Shown here: one piece after another, positions 50,189-58,200 of the stretch
Layout: each line of letters starts with the position of its first letter
How positions within the stretch are numbered: the first letter of the stretch is position 1
Made by a program: the position numbers and the translations under genes
Assembly: GCA_013044035.1 (NCBI GenBank)
Contig: JABEVE010000091.1
Span: 1 to 64,000, forward strand
Length of the DNA stretch: 64,000 nt
Source of the DNA: Burkholderiales bacterium
GTDB taxonomy: Bacteria; Pseudomonadota; Gammaproteobacteria; Burkholderiales; Burkholderiaceae_C
Direction: 5' to 3'
Notes under the pieces: generated by a model
What the model was told of the DNA's origin: nothing
Databases searched by the model: none
What the model saw: the letters and a program-made list of their open reading frames with translations, nothing else

Positions 50189-51109
50189 TCAGATCGGCAC
50201 CTGCCGCAGCAGCTCGGCGATCTGCCCGAGCACGGCGTCACGCGAGCCTGCGGTTTCGGCTGCCGGATGCAGGCGGTGTACGGCGATGGCCGGGAGCACG
50301 GTCTGCACGTCTTCCGGGCTGCAGTAGTCGCGCCCTTGCAGCAGGGCGTGGGCACGGCTGGCGCGCAACAGGGCCAGGCCGGCGCGGGGGCTCAGGCCTT
50401 CGGCGAAGCGGCGCGGGTCCCGCGTGGCGGCGAGCAGGCGCTGCACATAGTCCACCAGCGGTGCGGCGACATGCACGGCTTGCGCCTGTTGCTGCAGTGC
50501 GGCCAGCGTGGTGACGTTGAGCAGGGCGGGCAGGCGGGCCAGCAGGCTGCGACGGTCTTCGCCCAGGAGCAGCGCGCGCTCGGCGGCGGCGTCGGGGTAA
50601 CCAAGCGACAGGCACATGAGAAAGCGGTCGAGCTGGGACTCGGGCAGGGCGTAGGTGCCGCGCTGGTCGTGCGGGTTCTGTGTGGCAATGACGAAAAACG
50701 GCAAAGGCAGGGTGCGGGTAGCCCCGTCGATGCTCACCTGGCGTTCTTCCATCGCCTCCAGCAAGGCGCTTTGCGTCTTGGGCGGGGCGCGATTGATTTC
50801 GTCGGTCAGCAGCACCTGGGTGAACACCGGACCGGGATGAAAGGTGAAGGCGCCAGTGTTGCGGTCGTAGACGGTGACGCCGAGCAGGTCGCCGGGCATG
50901 AGGTCGGCGGTGAACTGCACGCGCGAGAACTCCAGCCCGAAGGTGTGGGCCAGGGTGTGGGCCAGGGTGGTTTTGCCGACGCCGGGGAGGTCTTCGATCA
51001 GCAAATGTCCGCCCGCCAGCAGGCAGCACACCGCCAGCCGGGATTGCACATGCTTGCCGACCAGCACGGTGTCGATCTGGGCCACCAGGGCGGCGAGTTG
51101 GGGGTTCAT
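50189..51109 (-). CDS. MoxR family AAA+ ATPase
   Basis: MoxR ATPases act as chaperones that remodel or mature membrane or periplasmic partners, usually together with DUF58/vWA proteins. The 306 residues have the Walker A motif in LPGVGKTT (about residue 47), the Walker B motif VLLTDEINRAPPKTQ, sensor 1 in FVIATQNP, and an arginine finger region LPESQLDRFLM. The ATG at 51109 gives the family N-terminus; upstream in-frame starts are unconserved. It is the first gene of the minus-strand operon that continues with DUF58 and TgpA. Confidence 0.92.
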   Translation of the reverse strand: MNPQLAALVAQIDTVLVGKHVQSRLAVCCLLAGGHLLIEDLPGVGKTTLAHTLAHTFGLEFSRVQFTADLMPGDLLGVTVYDRNTGAFTFHPGPVFTQVLLTDEINRAPPKTQSALLEAMEERQVSIDGATRTLPLPFFVIATQNPHDQRGTYALPESQLDRFLMCLSLGYPDAAAERALLLGEDRRSLLARLPALLNVTTLAALQQQAQAVHVAAPLVDYVQRLLAATRDPRRFAEGLSPRAGLALLRASRAHALLQGRDYCSPEDVQTVLPAIAVHRLHPAAETAGSRDAVLGQIAELLRQVPI

Positions 51110-51136
51110 GGGGGTCGAGGACGCGGCGCGAACCGC

Positions 51137-51166
51137 CGTAGCACAATGAACCAGCATTGTGCCTAC
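51137..51166. promoter_or_regulatory. Operator-like palindrome in the divergent moxR/deacetylase gap
   Basis: GCACAATG (51141-51148) and CATTGTGC (51155-51162) are perfect inverted copies around six bases. With one bulged base the symmetry extends to CGTA on the left and TACG on the right. The site lies midway in the 123-base region between two divergent genes, where one regulator could control both. It could also form a hairpin in the leader of either mRNA. Confidence 0.5.
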
Positions 51167-51232
51167 GCACTCTGGAATCGGCTGGGTGCGGGACATGGGC
51201 AATCGTCCGATGTCGAATCGCAAGGAGACTCC

Positions 51233-52165
51233 ATGCGCACCGGGTATTACACCCACCCCGATTGCAGCCTGCACGAGATGGGCGCGGATCATCCCGAAAG
51301 TCCGCAACGCCTGGCCGCGATCGACGACCGGCTGATGGCCAGCGGCCTGGACTGGGCGCTGCTGCGCCCCTCGGTGCCGCTGGCGGACGAGCCGGCGATG
51401 GAGTTGGCGCACAGCGCCGCCCTGGTTTCAGGACTGCGCGAGGCCGGCCGCATCGAGGCTGGTTATGCCTGGATCGACCCCGATACGGCGATGAACCCGC
51501 AGACCTGGCAGGCCATACGCCGCGCTGCCGGGGCGGCCATCGCGGCGACCGACGCGGTGCTGGACGGCAGCCTCGACAACGCGTTCTGTGCCATTCGCCC
51601 GCCGGGCCACCACGCCATGCGCGCGCAGGCCATGGGTTTTTGCTTCGTCAACAACGTGGCGGTGGCGGCGCGCCATGCGCTGGACAAGCGTGGGCTGGAG
51701 CGCGTGGCCATCGTCGATTTCGACGTGCACCACGGCAACGGCACGGAAGACATTTTCAGCGGCGATGCACGGGTGCTCATGACCAGTTTTTTCCAGCATC
51801 CCTTCTACCCGTACTCCGGTACCGAACAACCGGCCGCCAACATGCTCAACGTACCGCTGCCGGCTTACAGCAACGGCGCTCGGGTGCGCGAGGTGGTGCA
51901 GCAACAGTGGCTGCCCCGCCTGCGCGCATTTGCGCCGCAAATGCTGTTCATCTCCGCCGGTTTCGATGCCCACCGCGAAGACGACCTCGGCCAGATGGGC
52001 CTGGTGGAGGCCGATTACGCCTGGATCACCCGCGCGCTGCGCGATCTGGCGGGCGAGGTGTGCGCGGGGCGCATCGTCTCCTGCCTGGAAGGGGGCTACA
52101 ACCTGAGCGCCCTGGGCCGCAGCGCCGCGGCTCATGTGCGCGTGCTGGCGGGCCTGGACGACTGA
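51233..52165 (+). CDS. Histone deacetylase-like amidohydrolase (AcuC/AphA/class II type)
   Basis: The 310-residue zinc amidohydrolase has the full HDAC active site: the HH dyad in IRPPGHHAMR (about residue 128), zinc ligands D and H in IVDFDVHHGNGT (about 165) and D in ISAGFDAHRED (about 250), and the transition-state Tyr in CLEGGYNLSALG. Bacterial members deacetylate polyamines, acetyl-CoA synthetase or other small substrates. The downstream acyl-CoA synthetase gene makes protein or small-molecule acyl removal plausible, but the substrate is not known. The ATG at 51233 has an AAGGAG ribosome binding site. Confidence 0.92.
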   Translation: MRTGYYTHPDCSLHEMGADHPESPQRLAAIDDRLMASGLDWALLRPSVPLADEPAMELAHSAALVSGLREAGRIEAGYAWIDPDTAMNPQTWQAIRRAAGAAIAATDAVLDGSLDNAFCAIRPPGHHAMRAQAMGFCFVNNVAVAARHALDKRGLERVAIVDFDVHHGNGTEDIFSGDARVLMTSFFQHPFYPYSGTEQPAANMLNVPLPAYSNGARVREVVQQQWLPRLRAFAPQMLFISAGFDAHREDDLGQMGLVEADYAWITRALRDLAGEVCAGRIVSCLEGGYNLSALGRSAAAHVRVLAGLDD

Positions 52166-52262
52166 GGCGCCGCAATGAGCCGCAGCACGGAGTGTCCGGC
52201 GCGCAAGTTCGCAGCAAGGCAGAAGGCGCAGCATGGCGCCAAAGACCACCACGGAGACCCGC

Positions 52263-53906
52263 ATGAACGACACCGACCTTGCGCCCAACGCGGCCAACCA
52301 CGCGCCGCTCACACCGCTGATTTTTCTCGATCGCGCCGCTGACCTGTACCCCAAGCGCCTGGCCATCGCCCATGGCGGGTTGCGCCGCACCTGGGCTCAG
52401 ACGCGTGAGCGTTGCCGCCGCCTGGCCTCCGGCCTGATGCGGCGTGGCTTGCATCCCGGCGACGTGGTGGCGGTGATGCTGCCCAATGTGCCGGCCATGG
52501 TGGAAGCGCATTTCGGGGTGCCGCTGGCCGGCCTGGTGCTCAATGCGCTGAACACCCGGCTGGATGCAGAGGCCTTGGCCTACATGCTGCTGCATGGCGG
52601 CGCCAAGGCGGTGCTGGTGGATGCCGAGCTGACCGGCGTGATGCGCCAGGCGCTGGACCTGGCGGTGGCACAGGGCCTGCCGGCGCCGCTGGTGGTGGAC
52701 GTGCCCGATCCCGAATTCGTCGTGCAGGGCGTGTCCATCGGCAGCCTGGACTACGACGCGCTGCTGGCCGAGGGTGACCCTGCGGATGCCTTGCCGGGTG
52801 TGGCGCACGAGTGGGAGTCCATCGCCCTGAACTACACCTCGGGCACCACCGGCAAGCCCAAGGGCGTGGTCTATTCACACCGCGGCGCCTATGTCAACGC
52901 GGTCTCCAACATCCTGGAATGGGACATGCCGCGCCACCCGGTGTACCTCTGGACCCTGCCGATGTTCCATTGCAATGGCTGGTGTTTTCCCTGGACGGTG
53001 GCGGCGCGCGCCGGCGTCAACGTCTGTCTGCGCAAGATCGAGGCGCAGGCGATCTTCGAGCGCATGCGCAGCGAGGGCGTGACGCACTACTGCGGCGCGC
53101 CCATCGTGCACGGCCTGCTGGTGAACGCCCCGGCGCAGATGAAAGCCGGCATTGTGCAAACGGTGCGGGCGATGGTGGCGGGGGCCGCGCCGCCGGCCGC
53201 GATGATCGAGGGCCTGGAGGCCATGGGCTTCGAGCTCACGCATGTGTACGGCCTCACGGAGGTCTACGGGCCGGCCACGGTGTGCGCCAAGCAGGCCGAT
53301 TGGGAGGCGCTGCCGCTGCCTGAACGTGCCCGCCTGAACGCGCGCCAGGGCGTGCGCTACCACCTGCAGGACGGCGCCACGGTGCGCGACGCCGACACCC
53401 TGGCGGAGGTGCCGCACGACGGCCAGACCATGGGCGAAGTCATGTTCCGGGGCAACATCCTGATGAAGGGCTATCTGGGCAACCCGCTGGCGACGGCCGA
53501 AGCCTTTCGTGGTGGCTGGTTTCACACTGGAGACCTGGCGGTGGTCGACCCCGACGGCTACATCAAGATCAAGGACCGCAGCAAGGATGTCATCATTTCC
53601 GGCGGCGAAAACATCTCCAGCATCGAGGTGGAAGACGTGCTGTACCGTCACCCGGCGGTGATGGTGGCGGCGGTGGTCGCCATGCCCGATGCGACATGGG
53701 GCGAGACGCCTTGCGCCTTCATCGAACGCAAGCCCGGCGCGCAGGCGACGGCCGAGGACATCAGGGCTTTTTGCAAGCTCCATCTGGCCGGCTTCAAGGT
53801 GCCGCGCAAGGTGGTGTTCGGCGAGGTGCCCAAGACTTCTACCGGCAAGATCCAGAAATTCGCGCTGCGTGAGCAGGCCCGCTCGCGCGATGCCATCGAT
53901 CTGTAA
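52263..53906 (+). CDS. Medium/long-chain acyl-CoA synthetase (AMP-forming)
   Basis: This enzyme activates a carboxylic acid to its CoA thioester through an acyl-adenylate. The 547 residues have the phosphate-binding loop YTSGTTGKPKGVVYSHRG (about residue 195), the adenine motif YGLTEVYGP, and the C-terminal GYIKIKDRSKDVIISGGENIS hinge with the catalytic Lys near the end (PKTSTGKIQK). It resembles AlkK-type medium-chain fatty acyl-CoA synthetases. The ATG at 52263 has a GGAGA ribosome binding site. It is followed by an enoyl-CoA hydratase gene 52 bases on, which fits fatty-acid degradation. Confidence 0.9.
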   Translation: MNDTDLAPNAANHAPLTPLIFLDRAADLYPKRLAIAHGGLRRTWAQTRERCRRLASGLMRRGLHPGDVVAVMLPNVPAMVEAHFGVPLAGLVLNALNTRLDAEALAYMLLHGGAKAVLVDAELTGVMRQALDLAVAQGLPAPLVVDVPDPEFVVQGVSIGSLDYDALLAEGDPADALPGVAHEWESIALNYTSGTTGKPKGVVYSHRGAYVNAVSNILEWDMPRHPVYLWTLPMFHCNGWCFPWTVAARAGVNVCLRKIEAQAIFERMRSEGVTHYCGAPIVHGLLVNAPAQMKAGIVQTVRAMVAGAAPPAAMIEGLEAMGFELTHVYGLTEVYGPATVCAKQADWEALPLPERARLNARQGVRYHLQDGATVRDADTLAEVPHDGQTMGEVMFRGNILMKGYLGNPLATAEAFRGGWFHTGDLAVVDPDGYIKIKDRSKDVIISGGENISSIEVEDVLYRHPAVMVAAVVAMPDATWGETPCAFIERKPGAQATAEDIRAFCKLHLAGFKVPRKVVFGEVPKTSTGKIQKFALREQARSRDAIDL

Positions 53907-53958
53907 GCGCAGCGTCCTCGACAACACTGCGAATGCAAGCAACTTCAAGGAGACAGCC

Positions 53959-54762
53959 ATGAATGCCGTACTGCAAACCCAACCCCCTGTGGTGCTCAAC
54001 ACACGCGACTCGCGCGGCGTGGTGACCCTCACCCTCAACCGGCCGCAGGCCTTCAATGCCCTGTCGGACGCCATGCTGGGCGCGCTGCAGGCCGAGATCG
54101 ACGCGCTGCAGGGCGATGCATCCGCGCGCGTCGTCATCATCCAGGGCGCGGGCCGCGCTTTCTGCGCCGGGCACGACCTGAAGGAAATGCGCGCCGAGCC
54201 AAGCGCCGAGAAAAGCGGCGATCTGTTTGAGCGCTGCAGCCGGGTCATGCTCGGCCTGATTGCACTGCCGCAGCCGGTCATCGCCCGGGTGCACGGCATG
54301 GCCACCGCGGCCGGCTGCCAGCTCGTGGCGCAGTGCGACCTGGCGGTGGCAGCCAGCGATGCGCGCTTCGCCGTCTCGGGCATCAACGTCGGTTTGTTCT
54401 GTTCCACCCCCAGCGTGCCGCTGGCGCGCAACGTGCCGCGCAAGGTGGCCATGGAGATGCTGCTGACTGGCGATTTCATCGACGCCGCCACCGCGCTGCA
54501 ATGGGGGCTGGTGAACCGCGTGGCCGCCCCCGAGGCGCTGGAGGCCGAGGTGGAGGCGCTGGTGGTGAGCATTCTGGCCAAGCCGGCCTCGGCCATCGCC
54601 ATGGGCAAGGCCCAGTTCTACCGTCAGGTCGAAATGGGCCTGGCCGGCGCCTACCAGCTGGCGGGCCAGACCATGGCCTGCAACTTCATGACCGAAGAGG
54701 CGCTCGAAGGTGTGCAGGCCTTCATCGACAAGCGCCCACCGGCGTGGCGTGCCGGACATTGA
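53959..54762 (+). CDS. Enoyl-CoA hydratase/isomerase family protein
   Basis: This crotonase-fold enzyme has 267 residues. The oxyanion-hole blocks are present: GAGRAFCAGHDLKEM (about residue 61-75) and AATAAGCQLVAQCDLAVA. At the second catalytic position the usual Glu region reads SGINVGLFCSTPSVPLAR, without the hydratase Glu in its normal place. So it may be an enoyl-CoA hydratase-like (ECHDC3-type) protein with altered chemistry. It has an AAGGAG ribosome binding site and follows the acyl-CoA synthetase gene, consistent with acyl-CoA metabolism. Confidence 0.87.
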   Translation: MNAVLQTQPPVVLNTRDSRGVVTLTLNRPQAFNALSDAMLGALQAEIDALQGDASARVVIIQGAGRAFCAGHDLKEMRAEPSAEKSGDLFERCSRVMLGLIALPQPVIARVHGMATAAGCQLVAQCDLAVAASDARFAVSGINVGLFCSTPSVPLARNVPRKVAMEMLLTGDFIDAATALQWGLVNRVAAPEALEAEVEALVVSILAKPASAIAMGKAQFYRQVEMGLAGAYQLAGQTMACNFMTEEALEGVQAFIDKRPPAWRAGH

Positions 54763-54881
54763 AGTCCGCTGGCTTACGGGCCGCGCGCCTTGACGACGGC
54801 CCTGCCCGCGCAGAGCACGGGCGGCAGGTGCACGGCGCTTGCTGCCGATAGCATGCGGTTTTAGTCCGGCTGCACGTATCC

Positions 54882-56213
54882 ATGGAATCTCCCCTGCTTC
54901 TCGCCGTGCTCCACCATCCCTGGGCACAACTGCGCTGGCAACTGCTGCTGATTGCGGGTGCCTTGCTCCTGGGACTGGTCGCAGGCATGTGGCTGGAGCG
55001 TCGCCTGCTGGAGGCCGCCACCTGGAAGGCGGCCCTGCGCGCAGCGCTGGGCGACAGCGTGGGCATGCCCATCGTCGCGCTGCTGTCGCTGCAGTTTGCG
55101 CGCCACGCCACCCCCATGCTGCGCAACGCGCCCTTGCTCAAGCTGGCGTTGCCGGTGCTGGCGGTGTGGTTGCTGGTCCGGCTTGCGACCCGGGCTTCGC
55201 AACGCGCGTTTCCGGGCAGCGAACCCATCCGTTTCCTGGTGCGCGGCCTGAGCTGGCTGGCCTGGCTGGGCTTGTTCCTCTATCTGAGCGGGGCGCTGCC
55301 GGAAATCATCGAGGCGCTCGACGCGTTCTCCTTCCATCTCGGCAACCAGCGTCTCACCGGCTGGACATTGGTGCGCGGCATCGCCTCCATCGCCATCACG
55401 CTGGTCCTGGCCTTGTGGGTGTCGTCGCTGCTGGAAAGCCGGTTGCTGGCGTCGCCGCTGGAAATCAATCTGCGTCTGGTGTTGTCGCGCCTGATTCGCG
55501 CCGGCATTTTCACCGTCGCCTTGCTGGTGGCGCTGCAGATGGTGGGCATCGACCTCACCGTGCTGGGCGTGTTCGGCGGCGCCCTGGGTGTGGGCCTGGG
55601 GTTGGGCCTGCAGCGCATCGCGGCCAACTACGTTTCGGGTTTCGTCATTCTCCTGGAGCGCAGCCTGCGGGTCGGCGACAACGTGCGACTGGACACCTTC
55701 CAGGGCAAGATTCTGGACATCAAGACCCGCTACACCGTGGTGCGCAGCAGCGGTGGCACCGAGTCCATCGTGCCCAACGAAATGCTGATCTCCAACCGCA
55801 TCGAAAATCTGTCGTACACCGACCCCAACGTCTGGATGTCCACCACCGTCTCGGTGGGCTATGCCAGCGACCTGGACGTCGTGCTTCCGCTCATTCGCCA
55901 GACGGCCATCTCGGTCGCACGCGTGCTGCACGATCCAGCTCCCAACGCCGTGCTCAGCAACTTCGGCAGCGACGGGTTGGAGATCACCATCGGCTACTGG
56001 ATCGCCGACCCCGAGAACGGCACCCTGAATATTCGTGGCGCCGTGAATCTGGCCGTCTGGCGCGCGCTCAAAGCCGCTCATATCGAGCTTCCCTTCCCAC
56101 AGCGGGTGCTGCATTGGGGCCCGGGTCAAAAACCGGAGCAGCCCCTGGCCGCCGTGCCGGGTGAGTCTTCACCTCCGGAGAGCAACCCCATGCCGCCAGC
56201 GCAAGGGGCTTGA
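54882..56213 (+). CDS. MscS-type mechanosensitive ion channel
   Basis: The 443-residue membrane protein has about five hydrophobic helices. They end in the pore helix GVFGGALGVGLGLGLQRIAANYVSGFVIL (about residues 230-258), the Gly/Ala-packed TM3 of MscS. The cytoplasmic beta-domain follows (ERSLRVGDNVRLDTFQGKILDI) and then SIVPNEMLISNRIENLS. It releases solutes under hypo-osmotic stress. Extra N-terminal helices put it in the larger YnaI/YbdG-like class, not minimal MscS. The start has no strong ribosome binding site. It stands alone between an acyl-CoA gene set and the etf operon. Confidence 0.9.
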   Translation: MESPLLLAVLHHPWAQLRWQLLLIAGALLLGLVAGMWLERRLLEAATWKAALRAALGDSVGMPIVALLSLQFARHATPMLRNAPLLKLALPVLAVWLLVRLATRASQRAFPGSEPIRFLVRGLSWLAWLGLFLYLSGALPEIIEALDAFSFHLGNQRLTGWTLVRGIASIAITLVLALWVSSLLESRLLASPLEINLRLVLSRLIRAGIFTVALLVALQMVGIDLTVLGVFGGALGVGLGLGLQRIAANYVSGFVILLERSLRVGDNVRLDTFQGKILDIKTRYTVVRSSGGTESIVPNEMLISNRIENLSYTDPNVWMSTTVSVGYASDLDVVLPLIRQTAISVARVLHDPAPNAVLSNFGSDGLEITIGYWIADPENGTLNIRGAVNLAVWRALKAAHIELPFPQRVLHWGPGQKPEQPLAAVPGESSPPESNPMPPAQGA

Positions 56214-56257
56214 TTCGACCTTCGCTGGCCGATACACTAAAAAAAGAACGGTCGTTC
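56210..56257 (+). promoter_or_regulatory. Promoter and TetR-type operator of the etf operon
   Basis: TTGATT (56210-56215) and TACACT (56233-56238) are spaced by 17 bases, a fair sigma-70 promoter. Eight bases after the -10 box lies the palindrome GAACGGTCGTTC (56246-56257), with two perfect 5-base arms around GT, covering the expected transcription start. GAACG-N2-CGTTC sites are typical of TetR-family regulators of acyl-CoA degradation in betaproteobacteria. A repressor relieved by acyl-CoA is therefore a reasonable inference. Confidence 0.55.
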
Positions 56258-56347
56258 GATTTTGGGGTTGTTGGCCCTTGACCCCGTGGCGCGGAGTGGC
56301 GCTGCCTATACTCGCAGACCGTTGTTTCCATTCCTCGGGAGTCTTGA

Positions 56348-57097
56348 ATGAAAGTGCTGGTCGCGGTCAAGCGCGTGGTTGATTACAACGTCAAGGTGCG
56401 GGTCAAAACGGACGGCAGCGGCATCGACACCGCCGGCGTGAAGATGAGCATGAACCCCTTCGACGAGATTGCCGTGGAAGAGGCGGTGCGACTGAAGGAA
56501 AGGGGCCTGGCCAGTGAGGTCATCGCCGTGAGTTGCGGCCTTGCCGCCTGCGGCGAAACCCTGCGCACAGCCATGGCCATCGGTGCCGATCGCGGCGTGC
56601 TGGTGGAAACCGATACCGAGCTGCAGCCGCTGGCCGTGGCCAAGCTGCTCCAAGCCGTGGCGACCCGGGAAGGTGCCCAACTCGTCATTCTCGGCAAGCA
56701 GGCCATCGACGACGACAGCAACCAGACCGGGCAGATGCTCGCCGCCTTGCTGGGCTGGTCGCAAGCCACCTTCGCCTCCAAGGTGGAACTGGGCGCGGCC
56801 GGGGCGAACGTCACGCGCGAGGTCGACGGCGGTCTGGAGACCCTTGCGGTGAAGCTGCCCGCCGTCATCACCACCGATCTGCGCCTGAACGAGCCACGCT
56901 ACGTCACCCTGCCCAACATCATGAAGGCGAAGAAAAAGCAGGTCGACATCCTCAAGCCGGGCGATCTGGGCGTGGACGTGGCACCACGTCTGAAGACGCT
57001 GAAGGTGGCGGAGCCACCCAAACGCGGTGCCGGGGTGAAAGTGCCCGACGTGGCCACGTTGGTCTCCCGCCTGAAGACCGAAGCCAAGGTCATCTGA
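56348..57097 (+). CDS. etfB: Electron transfer flavoprotein subunit beta
   Basis: With EtfA this subunit forms the soluble FAD/AMP flavoprotein that takes electrons from acyl-CoA dehydrogenases and passes them to ETF-quinone oxidoreductase. The 249 residues carry the ETF-beta signature: [20 protein letters not shown] at the N-terminus, [19 protein letters not shown], and the AMP-binding [17 protein letters not shown] block. The C-terminal [11 protein letters not shown] fits the family. It is the first gene of the etf/acyl-CoA dehydrogenase cluster. Confidence 0.96.
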   Translation: MKVLVAVKRVVDYNVKVRVKTDGSGIDTAGVKMSMNPFDEIAVEEAVRLKERGLASEVIAVSCGLAACGETLRTAMAIGADRGVLVETDTELQPLAVAKLLQAVATREGAQLVILGKQAIDDDSNQTGQMLAALLGWSQATFASKVELGAAGANVTREVDGGLETLAVKLPAVITTDLRLNEPRYVTLPNIMKAKKKQVDILKPGDLGVDVAPRLKTLKVAEPPKRGAGVKVPDVATLVSRLKTEAKVI

Positions 57098-57191
57098 GCA
57101 GCCCTTTGGGCCCGCCCTACGGCACGCAACCCACGCCACACAACCCAAGGGCATACCTTCCATCGGCCCGCCATTCCACCGAGAATTTCCC

Positions 57192-58124
57192 ATGACCGCA
57201 CTCGTCATTGCCGAACACGACAACCACGTTCTCAAACCCTCCACGCTCAACACCATCGCCGCGGCGCTGCTGTGTGACCCGCAGGTGCATGTGCTCGTCG
57301 CGGGCGAAGGCTGCGCCGCGGTGGCGCAGGCCGCCGCACAAGCCGCCGGCGTGGCCAAGGTGATCTGTGCCGATGCTCCGCACCTCGGTGCCGGACTGGG
57401 TGAGAATGCCGCGGCGCAGGTGCTGGCACTCGCGCCCGCCTACCGCCACATCCTCGCCCCCGCCACGGCTTTCGGCAAGAACGTCGCGCCGCGCGTGGCC
57501 GCCCTGCTCGATGTGGCGCAAGTGTCCGACATCATCCATGTGCTCGGCCCCGATACCTTCGACCGCCCGATCTACGCCGGCAATGCCATCGCCACGGTGC
57601 AAAGCACCGACAAGACGCTGGTCATCACCGTGCGCACCACGGGCTTCGACCCGGTCGCGGCCATGGGCGGAAGCGCCGTGGTCGACACCATAGCCGTGGT
57701 CGCCGACACCGGCCTGTCCAGCCTGGTCGGGCGCGAAACCACCAAGAGCGAACGACCCGAACTCACCGCCGCGAAGATCATCGTCTCCGGCGGCCGCGGC
57801 CTGGGCAGCAAGGAAAACTTCGAGGCGGTGATGACCCCGCTGGCCGACAAACTCGGCGCCGCCATGGGAGCCAGCCGCGCCGCGGTGGACGCGGGCTACG
57901 CGCCCAACGACTGGCAGGTAGGGCAGACCGGCAAGATCGTGGCGCCCCAGCTCTATGTCGCGGTCGGCATCTCCGGCGCCATCCAGCACCTCGCCGGGAT
58001 GAAGGACAGCAAGGTCATCGTCGCCATCAACAAGGACGAAGAAGCGCCGATTTTCGGTGTGGCCGACTATGGCCTGGTGGCCGATCTGTTCACCGCCGTG
58101 CCGGCAATGGTGCAACAACTCTGA
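57192..58124 (+). CDS. etfA: Electron transfer flavoprotein subunit alpha
   Basis: This is the FAD-binding partner of EtfB. The 310 residues include the N-terminal ETF fold ([20 protein letters not shown]) and the C-terminal FAD domain with [12 protein letters not shown] (about residues 195-206), [28 protein letters not shown], and the closing [17 protein letters not shown] block. It begins 94 bases after etfB. Electrons probably come from the acyl-CoA dehydrogenase encoded next. Confidence 0.96.
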   Translation: MTALVIAEHDNHVLKPSTLNTIAAALLCDPQVHVLVAGEGCAAVAQAAAQAAGVAKVICADAPHLGAGLGENAAAQVLALAPAYRHILAPATAFGKNVAPRVAALLDVAQVSDIIHVLGPDTFDRPIYAGNAIATVQSTDKTLVITVRTTGFDPVAAMGGSAVVDTIAVVADTGLSSLVGRETTKSERPELTAAKIIVSGGRGLGSKENFEAVMTPLADKLGAAMGASRAAVDAGYAPNDWQVGQTGKIVAPQLYVAVGISGAIQHLAGMKDSKVIVAINKDEEAPIFGVADYGLVADLFTAVPAMVQQL

Positions 58125-58200
58125 CGCATCGAGCGCGTTCACAAACTGCACAGGCCGCGCAGACGGTCCATCCGCAACAAGCCCCAAGCTGGAGACTCGC

